Below, one piece after another: positions 8,982 through 18,114 of a stretch of DNA of 64,000 nucleotides (positions are counted from its first letter, which is position 1; each line of letters starts with the position of its first letter). Origin of the DNA: Caryophanales bacterium (GTDB taxonomy: Bacteria > Bacillota > Bacilli > CAJFEE01); the NCBI GenBank assembly GCA_029256085.1, contig JAQSYP010000001.1:124001-188000 (forward strand), read 5' to 3'. A program made the translations under genes and the position numbers. The notes under the pieces are model-generated. The model worked only from the letters and a program-made list of their open reading frames with translations. It searched no databases and had not been told where the DNA came from.

Positions 8982-9992
8982 TTGAATAAAAAGAGATGGT
9001 TTTCAATTATAATAGCCATAGCATTACTTGGGTTTAGTCTAATAACTAACACAATTATTCCAAATGAAATTGAAGAGGCTGAAAGCCTTTTAGATAGCAG
9101 TTTATTTGCCAATATGGATGGTTTTGAAGAGGTTATTATCGAAGATGGCAATCTAGATGATAAGATAGCAGTATTTGAATTGAATGGTGTAATTCAAGAT
9201 GTAGATGACACTGGATCAATGTTTAGTGATGTAGGATATAACCATAAAGTTTTCCTAGACATGCTTGATTATGCTAAAAATGATGCAAGTGTAAAAGGGA
9301 TAATACTAAAAGTTAACTCGCCAGGTGGTGGAGTTTATGAGAGTGCTCAAATCCATAAAAAACTTTTAGAAATAAAAAATGAGGCGAAAATTCCTGTATA
9401 TGTTAGTATGGGATCGATGGCAGCTTCAGGTGGTTATTACATATCAGCTCCAGCAGATAAAATTTTTGCAAGTCCTGAAACAATAACAGGATCATTAGGC
9501 GTAATAATGCAATCTTTAAATGTGACTGGATTAGCTAAAAAATATGGCGTAACATACGATACAATAAAAAGTGGCCAATATAAGGATATTATGAATCCGG
9601 TAAGAGAAATGACTAAAGAAGAACGAGATATATTACAGTCAATGGTTCAAAACTCTTACAATAATTTTGTGGATGTTATTGCAGAAGGTCGTGGGTTAGA
9701 TAAAACTGAAGTTAGAAAAATAGCAGATGGAAGAATATATGACGGTATTCAAGCTGAAAAATTAAACCTTGTAGATAAATTAGGTTATGAAGAAGATGCT
9801 ATTAAAGATATGAGAAAGAAATACAAATTATCTGATGCACAAGTTATTAAATATGAGACGCCTTTTAGTTTTTCTTCATTTTTTCAAACGAAGTTAAAAA
9901 CTATGTTTACTAATGATGATGAGTTGACTTTATTAAATAGTCTATTAAAAAAGTCAAATTCACCAACTATGATGTATCTTTATACGAAGTAG
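8982..9992 (+). CDS. sppA: signal peptide peptidase SppA
   Basis: Membrane-bound serine protease that degrades leftover signal peptides. One N-terminal membrane anchor (about residues 5-24) leads into a ClpP-like fold. With the TTG 8982 start, the nucleophile is S149 (SMGSMAASGGYY) and the general base is K201 (SGQYKDIMNP), 52 residues apart as in the B. subtilis enzyme. I choose TTG 8982 because the GTG at 8973 lies inside the ribosome site AAAGGGTGA. yteJ follows after 7 nt, in one operon as in B. subtilis. Confidence 0.93.
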   Translation: MNKKRWFSIIIAIALLGFSLITNTIIPNEIEEAESLLDSSLFANMDGFEEVIIEDGNLDDKIAVFELNGVIQDVDDTGSMFSDVGYNHKVFLDMLDYAKNDASVKGIILKVNSPGGGVYESAQIHKKLLEIKNEAKIPVYVSMGSMAASGGYYISAPADKIFASPETITGSLGVIMQSLNVTGLAKKYGVTYDTIKSGQYKDIMNPVREMTKEERDILQSMVQNSYNNFVDVIAEGRGLDKTEVRKIADGRIYDGIQAEKLNLVDKLGYEEDAIKDMRKKYKLSDAQVIKYETPFSFSSFFQTKLKTMFTNDDELTLLNSLLKKSNSPTMMYLYTK

Positions 9993-9999
9993 GTGTACT

Positions 10000-10491
10000 A
10001 TGGAAAATAATAATTTAGAAACAATTGTAATTTACAATACTGAAGAAGACTCTCAGAAACAACTAAAAACAAATGATGTGAAAATAGGATTTTGGATTAG
10101 ATTTTGGGCATATTCTTTTGATTTTATAATCGCAGCCTTATTAACTTCTATAATAAAGCCAATTATTTTTTATTTCTTGAACCTTGAAGAAGGAACTTTA
10201 ATTGAGTCGTTTATTAAATCACTTATTTTCTTTAGTTATTTCGTCCTGCTAACAAAACTTCAATCGCAAACACTCGGTAAAATGTTATTTGGTATTAAAG
10301 TTGTTAAAGAGAATGGAAATACCTTAGATTGGAATACAGTTTTATTCCGCGAATTGATTGGGAGATATATATCAATAAAAGTATTTTTTATAGGATATAT
10401 ATATACAGCATTTGATCACAAAAAACGTGCTTGGCACGATATTATAGCTGACACTTCAATAATTCATGTTGAATATAAAAAAATCGTATAA
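10000..10491 (+). CDS. yteJ: RDD-family membrane protein
   Basis: A 163-residue integral membrane protein with an RDD domain (IGFWIRFWAYSFDFIIAALL, about 28-47; the first arginine and the aspartate of the RDD pattern are visible) and about three membrane segments. The function of the family is not established. It is co-transcribed with sppA by position; a resistance role for SppA and YteJ against lantibiotics has been reported in B. subtilis. Confidence 0.85.
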   Translation: MENNNLETIVIYNTEEDSQKQLKTNDVKIGFWIRFWAYSFDFIIAALLTSIIKPIIFYFLNLEEGTLIESFIKSLIFFSYFVLLTKLQSQTLGKMLFGIKVVKENGNTLDWNTVLFRELIGRYISIKVFFIGYIYTAFDHKKRAWHDIIADTSIIHVEYKKIV

Positions 10492-10493
10492 TG

Positions 10494-10530
10494 ATAAACC
10501 CGTAAATAAATTTCGGGTTTATTTTTTTTT
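10494..10530 (+). terminator. terminator after sppA-yteJ
   Basis: ATAAACCCG and CGGGTTTAT form the stem, followed by a run of T. Confidence 0.85.
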
Positions 10531-10569
10531 GAATTAGCAAATACTTATCAGGGATAGGTAGGTGCAAAA

Positions 10570-11184
10570 ATGTTCCTTGTAAAACTCCTCTTTATTATTT
10601 TAGTTGTTTTATATTTGATTTCTTTATTGTCAGTGAAAATACACATTGTATTAGACACTCAAGGTGAGGAAATATATTACAACGTGAAAATAAGTGTTCT
10701 TAAGTTTATTAAGTATGAGTTTAATAAGCAGAAAATCGAAAAAATAAAAAGAAAACAAAAAGACAAAAAGGATACAAAACCTAAACAGAAGGATAAGACT
10801 TCTTTCGATGATGTAACCTCAATGATTTGGGCAGCACTACATGCTATTAAATATTTTTTAAAACATTTAAAAATCTTGAAGTTTACTTGGAATACAAATA
10901 TAGGTTTGACTGAAGCAGATAAAACTGCAATTACATATGGGTACATTTGTGGAGGAATAAATTCAATCATTGGATTTATTTCTTATCATACAAAGTTTGA
11001 AACAATGCCAGAAATTGTAGTTGAACCGATATTTGGAAGAAACACATTTAGCACTAGATTCGATTGCATTATTTCTTTCAAAGTTGGAAAAGCTATCATG
11101 ACGGCTATCGATTTCATAAAAACGTATATCCGTAATAAAAAACGTAAATCATTCAAAAATGTTGAAGAAGGGGAGACTGTATAA
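10570..11184 (+). CDS. ytfI: DUF2953 membrane-associated protein YtfI
   Basis: A 204-residue protein with an N-terminal membrane segment (about 3-22), a highly basic lysine-rich stretch (about 55-80), and a C-terminal part typical of DUF2953. It precedes gerW (ytfJ) in B. subtilis too. The stop overlaps the gerW start (TAATG), so the two are translationally coupled. The function is unknown; a sporulation role is suggested only by the neighbour. Confidence 0.82.
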   Translation: MFLVKLLFIILVVLYLISLLSVKIHIVLDTQGEEIYYNVKISVLKFIKYEFNKQKIEKIKRKQKDKKDTKPKQKDKTSFDDVTSMIWAALHAIKYFLKHLKILKFTWNTNIGLTEADKTAITYGYICGGINSIIGFISYHTKFETMPEIVVEPIFGRNTFSTRFDCIISFKVGKAIMTAIDFIKTYIRNKKRKSFKNVEEGETV

Positions 11185-11609
11185 TGGATCATGCAATTCA
11201 AGGATTAATGAAAACGGCATTAGAAAACTTAAATCAAATGGTAGATGTTAATACAATCGTGGGAGACCCGATTGAAACGCCAGATGGTGGAGTAATTTTA
11301 ACAGTTTCAAGAGTTGGTTTTGGCTTTGGGGCGGGAGGTAGTGACTTTAAAACATCATCAGTGAATGGTATCGCAGCAGATGCTAGAAATCCTTTCGGTG
11401 GAGGTAGTGGAGCTGGTGTTTCAATATCACCTGTAGCATTTTTAGTTGTTAAAACAAATGGTGTGAAATTATTACACATCGATCGTGATACCCATATCTA
11501 TGAAAAATTAATTGAACTTGCACCACAAGCAATTGAGAAAATCCAACAACTGTTACAAAAGAATAATAATAATGATAATAACAGTATTGATGATTTGACT
11601 ACTATGTAA
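11184..11609 (+). CDS. gerW: sporulation protein GerW/YtfJ
   Basis: YtfJ-family protein needed for proper spore germination in B. subtilis (named GerW). The 141-residue chain has the glycine-rich central block GFGFGAGGSD followed by NPFGGGSGAGVS and the hydrophobic SPVAFLVV strand characteristic of the family. The C-terminal tail is asparagine and aspartate rich (NNNDNNS). Its ATG overlaps the ytfI stop by one base. Confidence 0.93.
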   Translation: MDHAIQGLMKTALENLNQMVDVNTIVGDPIETPDGGVILTVSRVGFGFGAGGSDFKTSSVNGIAADARNPFGGGSGAGVSISPVAFLVVKTNGVKLLHIDRDTHIYEKLIELAPQAIEKIQQLLQKNNNNDNNSIDDLTTM

Positions 11610-11622
11610 TATAAATGAAGCC

Positions 11623-11658
11623 AAACACCCAAGAAAAAATTCAAGGGTGTTTTTTTTG
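11623..11658 (+). terminator. terminator after gerW
   Basis: AAACACCC pairs with GGGTGTTT, followed by eight T. Confidence 0.85.
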
Positions 11659-11743
11659 TCTGAAGTAAGAAAATATTGAGTTTTTTATGTACTTATTTAC
11701 AAAAATTATGATAAAATCAAAATTGTTATAGGGAGGTGTTTTT

Positions 11744-12745
11744 TTGACAATGTTTGACAATATAGAAAAGTTGTTCCAGTATTTTGATTCATCTGTACTA
11801 ATCTATAAAAAAGATACTAATTTAACTTATTTTGAAGGTGTTCTTGAAGTTGGGCACTATTTCTTTAATGATACATATGAATTAAACGTCACAGGTGATG
11901 CAAAAAATAAGATTGATAAGCTGCTAATTGAGATGAATGTAGATGAGTATACGAGTGAGGAAATTAGAAAAGCTTTTCAATTAGTATTCTTAAAGGCAAT
12001 GCGACAAAATGTACAACCCCATCATCAAATGACTGCTGACAGTGTAGCATTATTTATATCATATTTAGTCGGTAAACTTACAACTGGGAAAAATGATGTA
12101 ATTTTAATAGACCCTGCAATAGGTACAGGGAATTTATTAACAGCAGTAGTTAATCAAAACCCTGATAAATTCTCACATATTTTTGGAATTGAAATTGACG
12201 AATCATTAATAAACTTAGCCCTGATAAATTCCAACATGCAAAAACTTGTGATCGAGCTAATTCACCAAGATACACTTGAGAAAATATTTGTTCCACAAGG
12301 TGACGTTCTAATTTGTGACATCCCTGTTGGATACTACACAAATAACGAGATAGCAAAGAATTATTTTATGAATAATGAAGGCGAAATGTCATATATCCAC
12401 GAGCTTTTTATTGAACAATCAATAAATTTAGTTAAAGAAGATGGATATTTACTATTATTAATACCAAACATATTATTTGAGAGTCCTAATTCAAAGAAGC
12501 TTCACACCTATATAAGTGAAAATACAAATATTCTCGGACTAGTTCATTTGCCAGAAACACTTTTTAAAAATCAGTCACAACAAAAGAGCATTTTTATTCT
12601 GCAGAAAAAAGGTCCAAATGCTATTAAACCAACCCAGACAATGCTAGTTGAATTACCATCTTTTAACGATGTTAAGTCGTTTGAAAAAATTATATCTCAG
12701 ATTAATAATTGGTTTTTGAAGGAATTAGAAATCAGTTTTAAATAA
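11744..12745 (+). CDS. ytxK: class I methyltransferase-like protein YtxK
   Basis: A 333-residue protein of the N6-adenine DNA methylase fold found just upstream of ackA in Bacilli. The SAM motif is DPAIGTGNLLTAV (about 125-137). The catalytic position, where N6-adenine methylases have (N/D)PPY, reads DIPVGYY; a similar DLPVGYY-type motif is usual in YtxK proteins, so DNA methylation activity should not be assumed. TTG 11744 is best spaced from the GGGAGGTG site; ATG 11750 is a possible alternative. ackA follows after 27 nt, suggesting co-transcription. Confidence 0.85.
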   Translation: MTMFDNIEKLFQYFDSSVLIYKKDTNLTYFEGVLEVGHYFFNDTYELNVTGDAKNKIDKLLIEMNVDEYTSEEIRKAFQLVFLKAMRQNVQPHHQMTADSVALFISYLVGKLTTGKNDVILIDPAIGTGNLLTAVVNQNPDKFSHIFGIEIDESLINLALINSNMQKLVIELIHQDTLEKIFVPQGDVLICDIPVGYYTNNEIAKNYFMNNEGEMSYIHELFIEQSINLVKEDGYLLLLIPNILFESPNSKKLHTYISENTNILGLVHLPETLFKNQSQQKSIFILQKKGPNAIKPTQTMLVELPSFNDVKSFEKIISQINNWFLKELEISFK

Positions 12746-12772
12746 AATAAGACATCATAAGGAGTGTAAATA

Positions 12773-13960
12773 ATGACTAAAATTTTAGCAATTAATGCAG
12801 GTTCATCATCTTTTAAGTTTCAAATGTTCAATATGCCGAGTGAGGAAGTTATAACAAAAGGACTAGTAGAAAGAATAGGCATGAGTGATAGTATTTTCAC
12901 AATCACGGCAAATGGCGAAAAACATACTTTAACAACTGATATACCTGATCATGGTGTTGCAGTAAAAATGTTATTAGAGCAATTATTACAGTATGGAGTA
13001 ATAAAGTCGTTTGAAGAAATCGACGGAATCGGTCACCGTGTAGTTCATGGTGGCGAGAAGTTTTCAGATTCAGTATTAATTACTCCAGAATCTTTAAAAG
13101 CAATAGATGATTTAAGCGATTTAGCACCGTTACACAATCCTGCAAACGTTGTAGGAATAAAAGCGTTTCAAAATATTTTACCAAATGTTCCAGCAGTTGC
13201 TGTTTTTGATACAGCATTTCATCAAACTATGCCTGAAAAAGCTTTCTTATATAGCTTGCCGTACGAATATTATACTGACTTAGGAATTCGTAAATATGGA
13301 TTCCATGGTACTTCTCATAAGTATGTAAGTCAAAGAGCTGCAGACATGTTAGGTAAGCCTATTGAAGATTTAAGATTAATTTCTTGCCATCTAGGTAATG
13401 GTGCAAGTATAACAGCGATTAAAGAAGGTAAATCGATTGATACTTCAATGGGATTCACGCCTCTAGCTGGTGTAACAATGGGTACTCGTTCTGGTAACCT
13501 TGATCCAGCATTAATTCCTTACATGATGCAAAAAACAGGAAAAACTGTTGATGAAGTTCTAGACGTTTTAAATAAGCAAAGTGGACTATTAGGTTTAACA
13601 GGCTTCTCAAGTGATTTACGCGACATTGAAGCTGAGGCTGAAAATGGTAATACAAGAGCAGAAATGGCATTACAAATATTTGCTTCCCGTATCCACCAGT
13701 ATATTGGTTCATACGCTGCTAACATGTCTGGAGTAGACGCAATAATTTTCACAGCAGGTGTTGGTGAAAATAGTGATGAAATACGTAAGCGTGTACTAAC
13801 AGGATTAGAGTTTATGGGTGTATATTGGGATCCTTCGTTAAACAAAATCCGTGGAGATGAAAGATATATTAACTATCCTCATTCACCGGTTAAAGTACTT
13901 GTTATACCAACGAACGAAGAAGTTATGATTGCTCGTGATGTAATGAGAGTTGCAAAATAA
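12773..13960 (+). CDS. ackA: acetate kinase
   Basis: Interconverts acetyl phosphate plus ADP with acetate plus ATP, the last step of overflow acetate formation. Family motifs are intact: [10 protein letters not shown] at the start, [10 protein letters not shown], the DTAFHQTM region with catalytic aspartate, the [10 protein letters not shown] loop, and the nucleotide-binding [10 protein letters not shown]. The 395-residue length is normal. AAGGAG precedes the ATG. I see no clear cre site in the 27-nt gap after ytxK; any promoter must lie further upstream. Confidence 0.97.
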   Translation: MTKILAINAGSSSFKFQMFNMPSEEVITKGLVERIGMSDSIFTITANGEKHTLTTDIPDHGVAVKMLLEQLLQYGVIKSFEEIDGIGHRVVHGGEKFSDSVLITPESLKAIDDLSDLAPLHNPANVVGIKAFQNILPNVPAVAVFDTAFHQTMPEKAFLYSLPYEYYTDLGIRKYGFHGTSHKYVSQRAADMLGKPIEDLRLISCHLGNGASITAIKEGKSIDTSMGFTPLAGVTMGTRSGNLDPALIPYMMQKTGKTVDEVLDVLNKQSGLLGLTGFSSDLRDIEAEAENGNTRAEMALQIFASRIHQYIGSYAANMSGVDAIIFTAGVGENSDEIRKRVLTGLEFMGVYWDPSLNKIRGDERYINYPHSPVKVLVIPTNEEVMIARDVMRVAK

Positions 13961-13974
13961 AAACATTTAATAAA

Positions 13975-14010
13975 GACCTATAGTAATATACATTACTATG
14001 GGTTTTTTTA
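13975..14010 (+). terminator. terminator after ackA
   Basis: CCTATAGTAAT pairs with ATTACTATGGG, followed by a T-run. Confidence 0.85.
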
Positions 14011-14042
14011 TTTTATATATTCGCTTATAAATTATAATATTT

Positions 14043-14138
14043 GGATTATATATTTATAAAATGGCTTGAAAATTTTATAAAACGGATTAAAAAACTTGAA
14101 ATTCAGATTAAAAATTAAAAAAATGGCTTATAAATCGG
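14043..14138. repeat. 20-21-bp-period array upstream of the EcsC gene
   Basis: Units begin GGATTA (14043), GGCTTG (14063), GGATTA (14084), AGATTA (14105) and GGCTTA (14125), a spacing of 20-21 bp. They are separated by A/T-rich tracts. The GGATTAAAAA form also occurs in the arrays near 27844 and 47227. It runs almost to the ribosome site of the next gene. Confidence 0.65.
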
Positions 14139-14152
14139 GAGAGTGAATCCAA

Positions 14153-14992
14153 ATGGAACTATCTCAAAGCGATATAAATTTATATTACTCAATTTTAAAC
14201 TGGGAAGAAGATCTACTTAGGTATGAACAGACAGAATTCGAAGCGCTTTACGAAAAAATTATGGTGAAAATCATTAATCTGTTACCTGAAAAATATGATG
14301 AAAAAATCTTCAATATAATCGACGAATTTATATTTCAAATTCATGCTACGATCCAAAACTCTGAATATGATAAGGAATTTAGAGAAGACGTTTTAAAAAC
14401 TGCAATTCATTTTAACCCATCAATTGAAAAAATTTCTGAACTAAAGAAATTACCAGTAAATACACTAATTTATCTAGACAATATTTTCTCAAATAGACTA
14501 AGAACAATGGCACAAATTCAAGGTGGATCACTAGGGCTTGGAAGAAAAGTTTTAGAAGTTTCTGACTTACCTTTAATGCTGTTAATTAATCTTAGGAATG
14601 TCCAACAAATTGCAACAGTGTACGGAAACGATATTAATGCACCAACTGAATTAATGCTCTCATTGAAAGTATTCCATGCAGCAACTTTACCAAAAAGAGC
14701 TAGAAAACTTGAATGGGTAAAACTTTTTAAAGAAGTAAAAACAATTGATGAGAACCTATACTTTTTTGACGGTGATGATTGCCTAACCGACATTACATGG
14801 CTACAGCAACCTCTAACACAAATAATTAAGCTTCTTATTGTTGGGAAAATTCGTCAAGTTGACTTTCCGTTTATAAGTGTGTTGGCGGGATCTTATTTTA
14901 ATAGCAAACTATTTAAGCAGGTTAATGATTTCTCAAGAAAGTTTTATCAGAAAAGACTGCTATTAGAAAGAAAATCAAAATTAGATAAATGA
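14153..14992 (+). CDS. EcsC-family protein
   Basis: A 279-residue protein whose centre (about 115-190) carries the EcsC-domain signature QGGSLGLGRKVLEVSDLP and NLRNVQQIATVYG. EcsC proteins are named after the third gene of the B. subtilis ecs locus, but their biochemical role is unknown. The N-terminal 110 residues are helical and acidic. The chain has no clear membrane-spanning segment apart from a moderately hydrophobic patch near 138-152. A GGGAGAGTGA ribosome site precedes the ATG. It lies between ackA and a minus-strand stress gene and seems to be a single-gene unit. Confidence 0.78.
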   Translation: MELSQSDINLYYSILNWEEDLLRYEQTEFEALYEKIMVKIINLLPEKYDEKIFNIIDEFIFQIHATIQNSEYDKEFREDVLKTAIHFNPSIEKISELKKLPVNTLIYLDNIFSNRLRTMAQIQGGSLGLGRKVLEVSDLPLMLLINLRNVQQIATVYGNDINAPTELMLSLKVFHAATLPKRARKLEWVKLFKEVKTIDENLYFFDGDDCLTDITWLQQPLTQIIKLLIVGKIRQVDFPFISVLAGSYFNSKLFKQVNDFSRKFYQKRLLLERKSKLDK

Positions 14993-15028
14993 AAATGCAC
15001 ATAGAAGGAAACTCCTATGTGCATTTTC
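14991..15028. terminator. bidirectional terminator between convergent genes
   Basis: GAAAATGCACATAG pairs perfectly with CTATGTGCATTTTC, serving the EcsC gene on the plus strand and the stress-protein gene on the minus strand. Confidence 0.85.
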
Positions 15029-15039
15029 ATTTTAACATT

Positions 15040-15483
15040 TTATACTTCTGTTCTTACAACTAAGACATCACATTTAGCATAGCGAGTTATATGCTCTGAA
15101 ACACTTCCGATTATAAATCTTTCGACTGCATTTAGCCCTGTAGCTCCACAAATAATTAAATCGATATTATATTTATCAGCAATATCCCGAGCTATTTTTA
15201 CTTTAGGTGAACCGTAATCTAATTCTATGCTGACCTTTCTAACTCCAGCTTTTTCCGCTTCTAACTTATAATCAGATAACAATTTATCAGCATAATCATG
15301 AATTCTCGTAGTTAGTGTCTTATCATAATTTTCAACAGTTGAATAAGCACCAATATCCATTACGTGGGTGATAATAAGTTCGCCGTTATTTCTCTTGGTT
15401 ACATCAATTGACTTTCTAAATGCGCGTTCAGCTGAAAGAGAGCCATCTACTGCTACTAGAATTTTCTTATAGTCCATTGTCAT
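15040..15483 (-). CDS. universal stress protein, ATP-binding UspA type
   Basis: A 147-residue cytosolic Usp domain. The ATP-binding signature G-x2-G-x9-G-(S/T) is intact in GATGLNAVERFIIGSVS (about 115-131), with the N-terminal KILVAVDGS strand and the C-terminal strand CDVLVVRT. Such proteins aid survival in starvation and stress; the specific role is unknown. AAAGGGGAGT lies 7 nt before the ATG. It is divergent from ald. Confidence 0.92.
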   Translation of the reverse strand: MTMDYKKILVAVDGSLSAERAFRKSIDVTKRNNGELIITHVMDIGAYSTVENYDKTLTTRIHDYADKLLSDYKLEAEKAGVRKVSIELDYGSPKVKIARDIADKYNIDLIICGATGLNAVERFIIGSVSEHITRYAKCDVLVVRTEV

Positions 15484-15520
15484 ACAAATACTCCCCTTTC
15501 CAATAATTACCTATACTCTT

Positions 15521-15548
15521 ATTATATTGCAAAATGAGATTTATGCAA
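15521..15548 (-). promoter_or_regulatory. SigA-like promoter for the Usp gene
   Basis: On the minus strand TTGCAT (15548-15543) and TATAAT (15526-15521) are separated by 16 bp. The same region holds three direct TGCAAAA copies (15528, 15544, 15569) on the plus strand, which could be regulator sites for the divergent usp/ald pair. Confidence 0.5.
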
Positions 15549-15638
15549 AATTAACAACCGTGAGTAGATGCAAAAATATGATGAATTTCAGAAAATTGTG
15601 GTAAAATGTCAGTAATTAGGATTTGAGGAGGATTATTA

Positions 15639-16754
15639 ATGAGAATTGGAGTGCCAAAGGAAATAAAAAACAATGAAAATCGTGTAGCTATGACACCTGC
15701 TGGAGTAATTAACCTGGTCAATGGTGGACATGAAGTTTTCATTGAACTTAATGCAGGACTTGGATCAGGATTTACAAACGAACAGTATGTACAAGCTGGC
15801 GCTACGATTGTAGACACTGCAGAAGAAGCATGGTCTATGGAAATGGTAATGAAGGTTAAAGAACCTTTAGAATCTGAATACAAATATTTTAGAGAAGATC
15901 TTGTTTTATTTACGTATCTTCACTTAGCTGCAGAACCTGAATTAACGCATGCTCTAGTAAATTCCAAAGTTACTGGTATTGCATATGAAACTGTTCAATT
16001 AAGTAATAGAACATTGCCATTATTAACTCCAATGAGTGAGGTTGCTGGAAGAATGGCTCCACAGATTGGTTCCCAATTTCTTGAAAAGGTACACGGAGGT
16101 AAGGGAATATTACTTGGTGGAGTACCTGGAGTTAAGAGAGGTAAGGTAACTATTATTGGCGGTGGCGTTGCTGGAACAAATGCAGCAAAGGTTGCGGATG
16201 GATTTGGTGCTGATGTAACGATTATTGATGTGAATCCTGACCGTTTACGCCAATTAGACGATATTTTTGGTAAATCAGTTACAACTCTAATGTCGAATCC
16301 TTATAATATTGCAGAATCAGTTAAAGAATCTGATTTAGTAATTGGTGCAGTTTTAATTCCAGGAGCAAAAGCGCCAAAGTTAGTTACAGAGGAAATGATT
16401 AAAGACATGCAGCCTGGATCTGTAGTTGTTGATATAGCAATTGATCAAGGTGGAATCTTTGAAACTACTGATAGAATTACTACTCACGATAACCCTACGT
16501 ATTTAAAGCATGATGTTGTTCACTATGCAGTAGCAAACATGCCAGGAGCTGTTCCTAGAACTTCAACCATAGCATTAACGAATGTTACTGTACCGTTTGC
16601 ATTGCAGATTGCTAATAAAGGGTTTAAGAAAGCTTGTTTAGAAAATGATGCACTTTTAAAAGGATTAAACACTTTAAATGGTTATGTAACTTATGAGGCA
16701 GTTGCTGTTGCACATAACCTAGAATATAAATTCCCAAATGACTTATTAGTTTAA
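15639..16754 (+). CDS. ald: alanine dehydrogenase
   Basis: NAD-dependent conversion of L-alanine to pyruvate and ammonium; in B. subtilis it is required for normal sporulation and alanine use. The 371-residue chain has the N-terminal [20 protein letters not shown] signature, the catalytic lysine K74 (MKVKEP) and histidine H95 (TYLHLA), and the NAD-binding loop [15 protein letters not shown] (about 171-185). GAGGAGG precedes the ATG. It is a monocistronic unit closed by a strong terminator. Confidence 0.97.
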   Translation: MRIGVPKEIKNNENRVAMTPAGVINLVNGGHEVFIELNAGLGSGFTNEQYVQAGATIVDTAEEAWSMEMVMKVKEPLESEYKYFREDLVLFTYLHLAAEPELTHALVNSKVTGIAYETVQLSNRTLPLLTPMSEVAGRMAPQIGSQFLEKVHGGKGILLGGVPGVKRGKVTIIGGGVAGTNAAKVADGFGADVTIIDVNPDRLRQLDDIFGKSVTTLMSNPYNIAESVKESDLVIGAVLIPGAKAPKLVTEEMIKDMQPGSVVVDIAIDQGGIFETTDRITTHDNPTYLKHDVVHYAVANMPGAVPRTSTIALTNVTVPFALQIANKGFKKACLENDALLKGLNTLNGYVTYEAVAVAHNLEYKFPNDLLV

Positions 16755-16764
16755 TTTAAATTAT

Positions 16765-16806
16765 AAAAGCGAACCTTCATAAAATAAAAGAAGGTTCGCT
16801 TTTTTA
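16765..16806 (+). terminator. terminator after ald
   Basis: AAAGCGAACCTTC pairs with GAAGGTTCGCTTT, followed by T. Confidence 0.88.
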
Positions 16807-16866
16807 AACAATAAACACTTTCGTGGTAACGACCTCAGAAAAATCTGTTCATTTTGTAAAATAGTT

Positions 16867-17952
16867 TTATTTAATTATTAAAAGCTCTTTTGTAAATTTA
16901 GTTAATACTTCATTTCCAGTCGGGGTTATTACTATATCATCTTCAATCCTAACTCCACCCACATCTGGTATGTATATTCCTGGTTCAATTGTAAAAACCA
17001 TTCCTTCTTTAAGCACACCTTCATTTAAACTATGCATTGACGGATATTCATGAATGAGAATGCCAAGTCCGTGACCAACTCTATGCGTAAAATATTCTCC
17101 TAAACCAAAACTTTTAATGTGGTCTCTTGCTGCTAGATCGACATCCTTTATTAATGTACCTGGGTTTGAAATCTCAATAGCTTTTAATTGTGCCTGTAAT
17201 ACAGTATCATATATTTCCCTTTGCTTTTCAGATATGCTCTTAAATGCAACAGTTCTAGATATATCGGAACAGTATCCTTTATGTATTACACCAAGATCAA
17301 ATAATACTAGATCTCCATCACAAATTTTATTTAAGCTAGGAACACCGTGTGGCTCAGCACTATTAGGGCCAGCTAAAACCATTGTATCAAATGACATCTT
17401 TTGAACACCGCGCAGCTTTAATTCGGATTCAATAATAGAAATAATTTGGAGCTCACTTTTACCTTTTGTAATCGCAGATATTCCAATCTCGACACCTATG
17501 TCTGCAAGGTGGGCTGCATCTCTCATTATACTAATTTCTTCTGAATCTTTAATTAGTCGTAATTCATTTAATATTTCTTCAACATTTATAAACGTATCAG
17601 ACTTTGAAATTCTTTGTATTTCTTCATATTTAGAAACGTTAAGACTTGTCTTTTCAATACCAATACAATTTATTGAGTGAAATCGATTTTTAACTTTATC
17701 CCAAGGGTTTTCAGTGTCATCGTAGGCTATAATGTCATATGACCAGCCTGTAGAAATAACTGATTTCTCCTCCATTTTTGGTACTATAATTATAGGGTCA
17801 GCATTCTTATATACGATAAGAGCTAATAATCTTTCGTGGGGATTACAATGAAATCCTGTTAAGTAAAAAACATTTTCTGTTGAACTTATTATTGTTGAAT
17901 CAATATTTTTTTCTAACATCCACTTATGTAACTTTTTAAGTCTATTATTCAT
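16867..17952 (-). CDS. M24-family Xaa-Pro aminopeptidase/dipeptidase
   Basis: Metallopeptidase that removes residues N-terminal to proline or splits Xaa-Pro dipeptides. It has a creatinase-like N-terminal domain (about 1-125) and a pita-bread catalytic domain. The five metal ligands can be assigned: two aspartates in LVLFDLGVIHKGYCSDISRT, the histidine in HRVGHGLGILIHEYP, and the glutamates in FTIEPGIYIP and GVRIEDDIVI. I start it at ATG 17952 (MNNRLKKLHKW), the conserved beginning; a longer reading to 18000 adds a non-conserved isoleucine-rich lead. The ribosome site is weak (GGGTGAT). About 361 residues. Confidence 0.88.
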   Translation of the reverse strand: MNNRLKKLHKWMLEKNIDSTIISSTENVFYLTGFHCNPHERLLALIVYKNADPIIIVPKMEEKSVISTGWSYDIIAYDDTENPWDKVKNRFHSINCIGIEKTSLNVSKYEEIQRISKSDTFINVEEILNELRLIKDSEEISIMRDAAHLADIGVEIGISAITKGKSELQIISIIESELKLRGVQKMSFDTMVLAGPNSAEPHGVPSLNKICDGDLVLFDLGVIHKGYCSDISRTVAFKSISEKQREIYDTVLQAQLKAIEISNPGTLIKDVDLAARDHIKSFGLGEYFTHRVGHGLGILIHEYPSMHSLNEGVLKEGMVFTIEPGIYIPDVGGVRIEDDIVITPTGNEVLTKFTKELLIIK

Positions 17953-18047
17953 AATTATCACCCAAACCTTAATATGATTTATAATTATAATGCAGATCAC
18001 GAAAAATAAAAATTATTTTAGATTATTTAAACAAATTTCGTAACTAT

Positions 18048-18077
18048 TTGAACAAGTTGTTTTTAATACTATATAAT
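18048..18077 (+). promoter_or_regulatory. SigA promoter of ytoI
   Basis: TTGAAC (18048-18053), an 18-bp spacer and TATAAT (18072-18077). The predicted transcription start near 18084 lies after the first in-frame ATG (18076), which therefore cannot be the translation start. Confidence 0.65.
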
Positions 18078-18114
18078 GTTATATATCAGAACTAAAAGTT
18101 TGGAGAGGATTCCC

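Noticed and set aside
11744-12745. Restriction-modification methylase in ytxK
   Set aside because: There is no endonuclease or specificity gene near, the NPPY motif is replaced by the YtxK-type DIPVGYY, and the gene is a normal neighbour of ackA.
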